Part shown: positions 7,815-12,705 of the stretch, one piece after another
Numbering within the stretch: position 1 is the first letter of the stretch
Layout: each line of letters opens with the position of its first letter
NCBI GenBank assembly: GCA_028686565.1
Contig: JAQUBU010000040.1
Location: 1 to 13,645, forward strand
Direction of reading: 5' to 3'
Source: Syntrophomonadaceae bacterium
GTDB lineage: Bacteria; Bacillota; Syntrophomonadia; Syntrophomonadales; Syntrophomonadaceae
Length of the DNA: 13,645 nucleotides
Notes under the pieces: model-generated
Told to the model about the DNA's origin: nothing
The model's input: only the letters and a program-made list of their open reading frames with translations
The model's database searches: none
Made by a program: the position numbers and the translations under genes

Positions 7815-8450
7815 TTATATTTTCTTTTGCCCGGTAACAAGAAATATGGTAAAAGGGCGCACTCCCCCCGGTATACTACGAACTATTTCTGCAGCAGTTA
7901 GGTATTCGATATTATCAAATCCCGCATCCTTGAGTATCCTGCGCATTGCCTCCCGATCAAAGCCGAAATGAAAAACACCTTCATTATGCTTTCCGTGGAA
8001 TAAACCGTTGTCCGGGTCAAGATCGGCAATGCAGAGATATCCATGAGGAGCAGCGATTTTGCTGAATTGCTCAATAAGCAGCCTGGGCTCCCTGACATGA
8101 TGCAGGGTCATGCTGCTGACTATAAGATCATAACAGCCTTCCAAAACATCCCCCTGCTCGATGTCCAGATGCTGAGTCGCAACATTAGTAATATTTTGAC
8201 TCTCAATCTTTTGATCAAGAACCTCCAACATACCGGCAGAGCTGTCTACCGCCATTATTGAGCTTACATAAGGCTGCAGCCTCAGAGCCAGAGTCCCCGT
8301 CCCACAGCCGAAATCCAGAACTTTCATATCGGAGCTTAATTTAACTGCATCTAATATCATATTGGCAATGTTGTTGGCCATCTTCAACCGTCCAGGATTC
8401 TCATCCCAGGTAGCGGCAGCCTTGTTAAAATCACGTTTCTCCATATCCAT
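7815..8450 (-). CDS. Class I SAM-dependent methyltransferase
   Basis: A 211-residue Rossmann-fold methyltransferase of the Methyltransf_11/25 type. The SAM-binding motif I is VLDFGCGTG (44-52), with the ribose-binding acid D69 in MAVDSSAGML. Motif IV is DLIVSSMTLHHV (about 108-119), followed by the post-motif strand GYLCIADLDP. The GVFHFGFDREAMRRIL segment near the C-terminus occurs in many small-molecule methyltransferases of anaerobes. The substrate cannot be assigned. The ATG at 8450 has a GGAGG ribosome binding site 7 bases upstream. The protein ends naturally after TIFLVTGQKK. Repeat copy 2 lies upstream. The gene is transcribed toward the SWIM gene. Confidence 0.9.
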   Translation of the reverse strand: MDMEKRDFNKAAATWDENPGRLKMANNIANMILDAVKLSSDMKVLDFGCGTGTLALRLQPYVSSIMAVDSSAGMLEVLDQKIESQNITNVATQHLDIEQGDVLEGCYDLIVSSMTLHHVREPRLLIEQFSKIAAPHGYLCIADLDPDNGLFHGKHNEGVFHFGFDREAMRRILKDAGFDNIEYLTAAEIVRSIPGGVRPFTIFLVTGQKKI

Positions 8451-8479
8451 TAATATACCTCCAATAATATTGCATCATT

Positions 8480-8540
8480 AATGACACAGGGGGAGCGGCT
8501 TGCATTGGCATGCAAGGCAAGAAACGTCCCCATTTGCCCA
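8480..8540. repeat. GTCCCC-type dispersed repeat, copy 2, with internal hairpin
   Basis: It begins AATGACACAGGGGGA (8480-8494), identical over 15 bases to the reverse complement of 9617-9631 in copy 3, and ends near CGTCCCC (8525-8531). Between them CTTGCAT (8499-8505) pairs with ATGCAAG (8510-8516) over a TGGC loop. It sits between the methyltransferase start and the lipoprotein terminator. No transposase is adjacent. Confidence 0.6.
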
Positions 8541-8563
8541 GACTGCGTCCATGCCACAACCAA

Positions 8564-8589
8564 AAACGCCGGGGTTATTCCCGGCGTTT
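8564..8589 (-). terminator. Rho-independent terminator of the lipoprotein gene
   Basis: AAACGCCGGG (8564-8573) pairs perfectly with CCCGGCGTTT (8580-8589) across a 6-base loop. On the minus strand the stem is followed by a T run (GTTTTTGG). It starts 14 bases past the lipoprotein stop. Confidence 0.85.
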
Positions 8590-8602
8590 CTTAATGCTTT
8601 TG

Positions 8603-9313
8603 TTACTGATTTGGTATATTGGGCAATTGAGACATATCCGGCAATGCTGACATATCCATTACCTGAACATCACCAGGAATCTCAAATAAATTGTCTGGTT
8701 GTTTCCCTAAATTATAGTTCTTGTATTGAATAACAATTTTACCTTCAGCAGATTGCGATTCCATTCTGACCGGCATGCCGGTATCTTCCATCATCCACAT
8801 TTTAGCGCCGGAACCTTCAGCTCCGGTTATCGTTACTACTACACAATCATGGCCGTCCATTCTTTCATGACCAACAATATTGTAAGCTTCCAGATCATCT
8901 TCATCGCTCCATTCATTGGGCAAATCGCTTGGTGCTTCAATATCAGGTATCCTCATGGCTGTTTTTTCTGTCGGATTGTATACCAAGGCCTCACCTTTGG
9001 CATTGACAATAGTAATGGTCTTCATTCCGGCCGTTTCCGTTTCCGTCCTCATTTTTTTACCGCTGATCCAATACTTGCTCTCACTTGTAACGGTTTGATC
9101 AGCGCTGGTGCAGGTACTTACGATGTCGAAAGACAGGTCGGATACTTCCTTGGAAGCTTTCATGATTTTTTGCAATTCATCTGAACCGCCTTTTTCCTCT
9201 GCTGCCGGCGGTGTTGATGATGTCTCCTGAGCCTTTTCACCTCCACACCCTACCAGGGCTAGGCAACCAACCACTAGAAAAGCCGCCAATAAACCGATTG
9301 ACCATCGCTTCAT
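8603..9313 (-). CDS. Secreted lipoprotein, LolA-like/outer-membrane-lipoprotein-sorting-type fold
   Basis: A 236-residue precursor with a type II signal peptide: basic MKR, a hydrophobic stretch (residues 5-20) and lipobox LVGC (20-23), giving lipidation at C23. A low-complexity linker of S, P, A and E follows (about 27-45). The rest is beta-rich, with SKYWISGKKMRTETE, VYNPTEKTAM and KMWMMEDTGMPVRME. This alternation is typical of the LolA/LppX-like or DUF4412-type proteins found outside the membrane in Firmicutes. A lipid- or hydrophobe-binding role is known for the fold, not shown here. The ATG at 9313 has GAGGAGG 7 bases upstream. The gene has its own promoter (9340-9369) and terminator (8564-8589), so it is monocistronic. 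Confidence 0.85.
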   Translation of the reverse strand: MKRWSIGLLAAFLVVGCLALVGCGGEKAQETSSTPPAAEEKGGSDELQKIMKASKEVSDLSFDIVSTCTSADQTVTSESKYWISGKKMRTETETAGMKTITIVNAKGEALVYNPTEKTAMRIPDIEAPSDLPNEWSDEDDLEAYNIVGHERMDGHDCVVVTITGAEGSGAKMWMMEDTGMPVRMESQSAEGKIVIQYKNYNLGKQPDNLFEIPGDVQVMDMSALPDMSQLPNIPNQ

Positions 9314-9339
9314 GCAAAAACCTCCTCTTTTTTTATTTT

Positions 9340-9369
9340 ATCATACATAAATACCAATTATAGTAACAA
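9340..9369 (-). promoter_or_regulatory. Sigma-A-type promoter of the lipoprotein gene
   Basis: On the minus strand TTGTTA (9364-9369, 4/6 to consensus) and TATGAT (9340-9345, 5/6) are 18 bases apart, and the -10 lies 26 bases before the ATG. Confidence 0.5.
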
Positions 9370-9528
9370 GGGGGCAAAAGTCAGGAATATCAGTGGGTCA
9401 GAAGTCACGAGGGTGAGTCTCGTTCCTATCAATATTTTTAAGCCTCAATTTGTAATTGCATATGTTCATAACCACATTAATATTTTCGGGCGGGTTATTA
9501 ACTTAAAAAAGTAGGGGGGTTATTTATT

Positions 9529-9633
9529 ATGAAGTCAACTGATGTATTGGTTATCAGTGATTGGGCAGCGGGTCTAGTGCAGCCAATTCAGTCAAACCTG
9601 GAGACACAATCTGCCGTCCCCCTGTGTCATTGA
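9529..9633 (+). pseudogene. Short ORF (34 codons) ended by a GTCCCC-type repeat
   Basis: The 520-bp gap between the lipoprotein and the second methyltransferase contains one plausible translated start. ATG at 9529 lies 9 bases after a GGGGGG run and opens MKSTDVLVISDWAAGLVQPI. From about residue 25 onward the codons, and the stop itself, come from repeat copy 3 (the tail reads ETQSAVPLCH). This suggests the 5' end of a gene whose remainder was lost when the repeat inserted. The 20 native residues do not identify a family. A possible promoter (TTGCAT at 9456-9461, TAATAT at 9478-9483) lies upstream. Confidence 0.35.
9602..9631. repeat. GTCCCC-type dispersed repeat, copy 3 (complete-looking)
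   Basis: The element runs from GACACA (9603-9608) through CCGTCCCCC to TGTGTC (9623-9628), so its ends are a 6-bp inverted repeat. Bases 9617-9631 are the exact reverse complement of 8480-8494 in copy 2. It supplies the stop of the short ORF at 9529. Confidence 0.65.
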
Positions 9634-9731
9634 TTGATCACAAACAAGCGGTCAGGAAAGATGCGCAACAATTTATAAGTAAGTTATACTGAACATTAGT
9701 ATAAGGGTGTAATCAAGGATTATATAATCTC

Positions 9732-9806
9732 TAGCGTAAAAGAAAACATTGATTTCCGCAAGTAAAATCAAGTAATGCAATTTTCATTACGCTATAAACG
9801 TTATAG
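9732..9806 (+). promoter_or_regulatory. Cluster of palindromes in the leader of the second methyltransferase gene
   Basis: Three symmetric elements lie within 75 bases. TAGCGTAA (9732-9739) is complementary to TTACGCTA (9787-9794). GTAATG (9772-9777) pairs with CATTAC (9785-9790). CTATAA (9792-9797) pairs with TTATAG (9801-9806) around ACG. The second and third sit 28-62 bases before the probable start. A TATAAT at 9723-9728 is a possible -10, but no good -35 accompanies it. They could be operator sites or leader-RNA stems. Confidence 0.4.
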
Positions 9807-9833
9807 GGTGATTGAAACGAGGTGAGCAGACGA

Positions 9834-10652
9834 ATGTACGAGTGGCACAAGCAGATCTGGAATGATCCCTATATATCCAGACAGATGCTAAAGTACCATC
9901 TGAATCCCTCAGTGGATCTTGCATCTAGAAAAACCGATTTTATTGAAGCATCAGTTAATTATATTAGGGAGCGGTTTAACTTAAGGGAAGGGAAAACCGT
10001 TATCGATTTTGGATGTGGACCGGGGCTCTATACTACGAGTTTGGCCCGGTTGGGTTGTAAAGTTCGAGGCCTTGATTTTTCCGCTAATTCTATTGATTAT
10101 GCAAAAACACAAGCAGCAAGGCTGGGGCTGGATATTGATTACCTTCATCTGAATTATCTTGACTATCAAGCAAAGGAGGCTTTTGACCTCGTTACTATAA
10201 TCTTCTGTGATTACTGTGTCCTGAGTGATGAGCAGAGGAAAAAGCTTTTGAACATAATGAAGGACAGCATTAAAGATGACGGATACATTTTCATGGATGT
10301 CTGTTCGGAACAGATGTATGAAAAGATTGAAGAAGGGACGGCATTTGAAATAGCAGACAATGGCTTTTGGTCAGCTCAACGTCACTATATATTCAAAGCG
10401 ACTTTCAAATATGATATAAATAACGTATCTCTTGAAAAGTATACAATTGTAGAAAAAAACAGGAACATCGAGATTTTTAATTGGCTTAAGCATTTTACAA
10501 TTGCAGAATTAAGCAATGAATTTGAAGAAAACGGCCTTGAAATCGTGGAAGTGTATTCGGATGTAAGAGGCACGCCATATGATACCGCATCTGAGATTAT
10601 AGCAGTAGTTGTTGCTAAGAAAGGTATTGCTGGAGATAGCAAGAACCGGTAG
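9834..10652 (+). CDS. Class I SAM-dependent methyltransferase
   Basis: A 272-residue methyltransferase when started at ATG 9834. The frame also opens at GTG 9822, adding four residues. ATG is preferred because GAGGTGAG lies 6-7 bases upstream of it, whereas the GTG has no good site and is itself part of that motif. Motif I is VIDFGCGPG (residues 56-64), the ribose-binding acid is in VRGLDFSANSIDYA, and a motif-IV-like stretch is LVTIIFCDYCVLSDEQ. The N-terminal YHLNPSVDLASRKTDFI resembles a Firmicutes family of small-molecule methyltransferases of about 260-275 residues with unknown substrate. The C-terminal third carries the strand-rich cap after GYIFMDVCSE. It appears monocistronic, with palindromes in its leader and a hairpin at 10688-10726 after it. 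It is not closely similar by eye to the other methyltransferase in this window. Confidence 0.88.
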   Translation: MYEWHKQIWNDPYISRQMLKYHLNPSVDLASRKTDFIEASVNYIRERFNLREGKTVIDFGCGPGLYTTSLARLGCKVRGLDFSANSIDYAKTQAARLGLDIDYLHLNYLDYQAKEAFDLVTIIFCDYCVLSDEQRKKLLNIMKDSIKDDGYIFMDVCSEQMYEKIEEGTAFEIADNGFWSAQRHYIFKATFKYDINNVSLEKYTIVEKNRNIEIFNWLKHFTIAELSNEFEENGLEIVEVYSDVRGTPYDTASEIIAVVVAKKGIAGDSKNR

Positions 10653-10687
10653 TAGGTGTTTCAAATTCGACTTTATAACGAAGTGAA

Positions 10688-10726
10688 AATAGGCCCCCCG
10701 CTTCTTTAAGCGGTCGGGTTCCTATT
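10688..10726 (+). terminator. Probable terminator hairpin after the second methyltransferase
   Basis: AATAGG (10688-10693) pairs with CCTATT (10721-10726), and inside it CCGCTT (10698-10703) pairs with AAGCGG (10708-10713) over a four-base loop. Additional C-G pairs are possible between. No strong U run follows, so termination efficiency is uncertain. The next 120 bases to 10846 show nothing recognisable. Confidence 0.55.
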
Positions 10727-10846
10727 AACAAAACAAGTGGCGTGTTCTAATCCCCACCTCGTTGCAGCATTTCCATAATCATAGTTTAGCTTGTTTTCTA
10801 CTATGTGCTAACACTCTGGGGAGGCTTATATTAATCTTATCTCAAT

Positions 10847-10872
10847 AAAATGTAAAATACTCTTTACATTTT
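10847..10872 (+). promoter_or_regulatory. Operator 1 of the XRE operon (10-bp-arm palindrome)
   Basis: AAAATGTAAA (10847-10856), six bases, then its exact reverse complement TTTACATTTT (10863-10872). The right arm contains the -35 hexamer, so a bound dimer would occlude RNA polymerase. The same ATGTAAA-N6-TTTACAT architecture recurs 46 bases downstream. Confidence 0.75.
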
Positions 10873-10890
10873 CATTAGAAATGTTATACT
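10863..10890 (+). promoter_or_regulatory. Sigma-A-type promoter of the XRE operon
   Basis: TTTACA (10863-10868, 5/6 to consensus) and TATACT (10885-10890, 5/6) are separated by 16 bases. Initiation would fall near 10897, inside operator 2. The first gene starts at 10935. Confidence 0.75.
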
Positions 10891-10893
10891 GTG

Positions 10894-10917
10894 AAATGTA
10901 AAGAGTTTTTTACATTT
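10894..10917 (+). promoter_or_regulatory. Operator 2 of the XRE operon (9-bp-arm palindrome)
   Basis: AAATGTAAA (10894-10902), six bases (GAGTTT), then TTTACATTT (10909-10917), an exact inverted repeat. It covers the expected transcription start. Its core is identical to operator 1 and lies 46 bases from it, so one regulator could bind both. Confidence 0.75.
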
Positions 10918-10934
10918 TATGAAGGGGGTTGCTT

Positions 10935-11009
10935 ATGAGAAATTTCTTATTTGGAACTGCAATTTGCATAGCATTAATTGTAATTATAGGCAAACTACTG
11001 ATGATTTAA
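10935..11009 (+). CDS. 24-residue single-helix membrane microprotein
   Basis: ATG at 10935 opens 24 codons ending at TAA (11007-11009). The peptide starts MRNFLFGTAICIALIVIIGK and ends LLMI: one basic N-terminal residue and then a near-continuous hydrophobic segment, so a single transmembrane helix. AAGGGGG lies 7 bases upstream, and the same AAGGGGG follows its stop for the next gene, so it is a translated cistron in a three-gene operon. The function is unknown. Short hydrophobic peptides like this can be membrane toxins or small subunits that bind a larger membrane protein, and the neighbour is itself a small membrane protein. It lies in a different frame from the 69-residue gene, so it is not a leader of that protein. 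Confidence 0.65.
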   Translation: MRNFLFGTAICIALIVIIGKLLMI

Positions 11010-11020
11010 GGGGGCATACT

Positions 11021-11230
11021 ATGAGGAAGATGGATGAAATGGAATTATCAATTAGTTTAAAAGCGATTAAATGGGCATGGTTTTATACTGTCTTGTTTTT
11101 ATTTGCATGGACAGTATACGATTATCTTAAAGAAGGAGGTTTTTTTAATACTACTGCATCCTTTTTGCTTGTGACTCAAAATTTAATCTACCTGGGGATT
11201 AGCCAATTCCTTAAATGGAAACTTGAATAA
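11021..11230 (+). CDS. Small two-helix membrane protein of the XRE operon
   Basis: A 69-residue protein starting MRKMDEMELSISLKAIKWAW. Two hydrophobic segments are visible, about residues 15-37 (AIKWAWFYTVLFLFAWTVYD) and 46-63 (SFLLVTQNLIYLGISQF), and the C-terminus is basic (LKWKLE). Similar short proteins sit directly before small XRE regulators in other Firmicutes, from general knowledge; I do not know an assigned function. The frame is open upstream to 10919, but the ATG at 11021 is chosen because AAGGGGG lies just before it, and because the earlier start would overlap the microprotein out of frame. The XRE gene starts 2 bases after its stop, so the two are translationally coupled. Confidence 0.8.
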   Translation: MRKMDEMELSISLKAIKWAWFYTVLFLFAWTVYDYLKEGGFFNTTASFLLVTQNLIYLGISQFLKWKLE

Positions 11231-11232
11231 AA

Positions 11233-11427
11233 ATGAGAAATAAAATTAAAGAACTTCGTAAGCAAATTGGATTACGGCAGGAGGACATGGCAAAAGAGTT
11301 GGGCGTTACCCGTCAAACAATTAATGCAATCGAAAACAATAAGTATAATCCGACTCTTGAACTGGCTATGAAGCTTGCTAAACTTTTAAAAACGCCTGTT
11401 GAAGAAATATTCAAACTTGATAATTGA
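11233..11427 (+). CDS. XRE-family (Cro/CI type) small transcriptional regulator
   Basis: A 64-residue protein consisting of one HTH_3 domain. The helix-turn-helix is LRQEDMAKELGVTRQTINAI (residues 14-33), followed by ENNKYNP and TLELAMKLAKLLKTPVEEIF, the pattern of the small YozG-like regulators. It has no ligand or dimerisation domain beyond the HTH bundle. It overlaps the preceding gene's translation unit (2-base gap), so its synthesis depends on the operon promoter. The twin palindromes around that promoter are the obvious binding sites, which makes autorepression likely. A terminator follows directly. Partners of such regulators are often membrane proteins, as seen here. Confidence 0.93.
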   Translation: MRNKIKELRKQIGLRQEDMAKELGVTRQTINAIENNKYNPTLELAMKLAKLLKTPVEEIFKLDN

Positions 11428-11430
11428 TAA

Positions 11431-11465
11431 AAAAAACGACGGAGTTTTATTTCCGCCGTTTTTTT
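11431..11465 (+). terminator. Rho-independent terminator of the XRE operon
   Basis: AAAAAACGACGGA (11431-11443) pairs with TCCGCCGTTTTTTT (11452-11465) with one A.C mismatch, and the stem ends in a run of seven T. It starts 4 bases after the XRE stop. Confidence 0.9.
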
Positions 11466-11497
11466 GTGTCCTCTATTATGAACTCCTGATTGCGTGA

Positions 11498-11653
11498 TGC
11501 TTACTATCGGTAAAGCAAGGCCGAATCTCGGCAGTAACCCAGGCAGTTGTGGACAGGGATCTTATAACTGACGTTGAGTTTTATATGAACATGGCATACT
11601 CCTATTGGGATAGAATTCTATCCGGTCAAGCGGAATTTAATCCCGATGCCTGA
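11498..11653 (+). pseudogene. Start-less C-terminal fragment of an unidentified gene
   Basis: This 374-bp gap before the Phd-Uma2 gene contains one frame, open from 11498 (after a TGA) to TGA at 11651-11653, encoding 51 residues. They include GRISAVTQAVVDRDLITDVE and MNMAYSYWDRILSGQAEFNP. The composition is clearly protein-like, with balanced charges and amphipathic spacing. No start with a ribosome binding site exists at the upstream end, so it reads as the tail of a gene whose 5' part is gone. An internal GTG at 11543 is possible but weak. I do not recognise the family. Confidence 0.4.
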
Positions 11654-11725
11654 GCAAGAATGTAAAACTATACTTCTCAACCCTAAAGGTCGCATCATCA
11701 ACCTGAGTCATATAGCACAGCTCGT

Positions 11726-11754
11726 TTGACATAATTTCATCCAGATTCTATAAT
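11726..11754 (+). promoter_or_regulatory. Consensus sigma-A promoter of the Phd-Uma2 gene
   Basis: TTGACA (11726-11731) and TATAAT (11749-11754) match consensus at all 12 positions with the ideal 17-base spacer. Initiation would fall near 11761, inside the palindrome that follows. Confidence 0.92.
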
Positions 11755-11756
11755 AT

Positions 11757-11786
11757 GTATAGCTAATTTAGCTAAACTAGCTATAC
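11757..11786 (+). promoter_or_regulatory. 30-bp palindromic operator of three TAGCTA units
   Basis: TAGCTA occurs at 11760-11765, 11769-11774 and 11778-11783, a period of exactly 9 bases, flanked by GTA (11757) and TAC (11784-11786). The whole 30 bp is palindromic about 11771.5, with 14 of 15 base pairs matching. It begins 2 bases after the -10 box and covers the expected start site, so binding would block transcription. The encoded protein has an antitoxin-type DNA-binding domain and is the natural candidate ligand. Confidence 0.8.
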
Positions 11787-11801
11787 GGGGAGGCGGAAAG
11801 C

Positions 11802-12539
11802 ATGAAAGTTAACTCAACGGAACTGCAGAACAACTTTGGAAAGTACCTGATGTTAGTGGCCCGGGAGGATATTATCATAACCAGAAACGGTACGGAAATA
11901 GCCAAATTGTCAGCCATAAGCGAAGGGTTTTCAGATTGCGGCACAGCGGCAGATGTGGTAAGAGAAAAAGCTGAAGAATACAGTTATGGCAGCAGAAAGG
12001 CCTCATACGAGGAGTTTTTGGAACTGAGTCAAAATTCCGAAGAAAGATACGAATACATTGATGGTGAAATCTACTTGCTGGCTTCGCCTAAAACCGCACA
12101 TCAAAGAGCTTTGACCGAACTCTTTGTTATTTTTTATAACTGGTTTCAGGGAGGGATATGCACTCCAATGGTGGCGCCTTATGACATCACCCTCAAGCGA
12201 AATCTTGAGAACATCAATGTTGTCCAGCCTGACATAATGGTAATCTGTGACCTGGAAGAGAAACTGAATGAAAACGATTATTACATGGGGGTTCCTTCCC
12301 TGGTGGTGGAAATATTGTCGGCCGGAACGCGCAGCAAGGATATGATAAAGAAGCTTGATCTTTACATGTCATGCGGAGTCAGAGAATATTGGATTGTAAA
12401 TCCGCTAAATAAGGAAGTTAGTGTTTACCTTTTCGAAGATGGGAACATAAGTAACAGCATTACCTACAAAAAACCTGAAATCATACAGTCTTTCATTTTC
12501 GAAGGATTATCCGCAGAGCTGGATAGAATCTTAAAATAA
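11802..12539 (+). CDS. Phd/YefM-type DNA-binding domain fused to a Uma2 (DUF820) PD-(D/E)XK nuclease domain
   Basis: A 245-residue two-domain protein. Residues 1-38 match the N-terminal DNA-binding half of Phd/YefM antitoxins (MKVNSTELQNNFGKYL, then IIITRNGTEIAKL). A charged linker follows (about 41-65). Residues about 66-235 match Uma2/DUF820, a PD-(D/E)XK nuclease-fold family. Visible are YEYIDGEI (83-90), H100, V-x-PD (D144), VVEILS (E170), D180 and K183/K184, LYMSCGVREYWIVNP (187-201). The putative catalytic residues appear intact. Phd/YefM proteins normally bind a separate toxin through their C-terminal part; here that part is replaced by the nuclease domain and no toxin gene is adjacent. 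GGGGAGGCGG precedes the ATG. The gene has a consensus promoter with an overlapping palindrome, suggesting autoregulation. Nuclease activity is a family-level expectation and is not shown by the sequence. Confidence 0.88.
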   Translation: MKVNSTELQNNFGKYLMLVAREDIIITRNGTEIAKLSAISEGFSDCGTAADVVREKAEEYSYGSRKASYEEFLELSQNSEERYEYIDGEIYLLASPKTAHQRALTELFVIFYNWFQGGICTPMVAPYDITLKRNLENINVVQPDIMVICDLEEKLNENDYYMGVPSLVVEILSAGTRSKDMIKKLDLYMSCGVREYWIVNPLNKEVSVYLFEDGNISNSITYKKPEIIQSFIFEGLSAELDRILK

Positions 12540-12607
12540 TCTACTTTCTATCCAGTCCAGTGAATAACCACGCAGTTAAATATGCCTGTTATCAATGAGT
12601 TATAGAT

Positions 12608-12639
12608 GAACAGCCCGTCGATGTTGCCGGTGGTTGTTC
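12608..12639 (+). terminator. Possible weak terminator after the Phd-Uma2 gene
   Basis: GAACAGCC (12608-12615) pairs with GGTTGTTC (12632-12639) with one G.T wobble, and CTTTTGG follows. The loop is long and the U run is short, so it is a modest candidate in the 166-bp gap before the ABC-F gene. Confidence 0.35.
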
Positions 12640-12705
12640 CTTTTGGTTAAGGGCTAAAAAGGCTATAATTAAGCATATTATTATGGACTAAAGGATGAGA
12701 TGCTG

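Noticed and set aside
7765..7971. 68-codon plus-strand frame at the end of the methyltransferase
   Set aside because: It is antisense to the well-supported methyltransferase and lacks a start signal.
8726..9184. 152-codon plus-strand frame
   Set aside because: It lies antisense within the lipoprotein gene, which has a lipobox, ribosome binding site, promoter and terminator. The antisense translation shows no family-like pattern.
9822..9833. GTG start of the second methyltransferase
   Set aside because: The GTG lies inside the GAGGTGAG that serves as the ribosome binding site for the ATG at 9834, where the family-like sequence begins.
10919..11230. A 103-residue reading of the two-helix membrane protein starting at 10919
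   Set aside because: Its first 34 codons overlap the 24-residue microprotein in another frame. The start also falls within 2 bases of operator 2 with no ribosome binding site, while 11021 has a good AAGGGGG.
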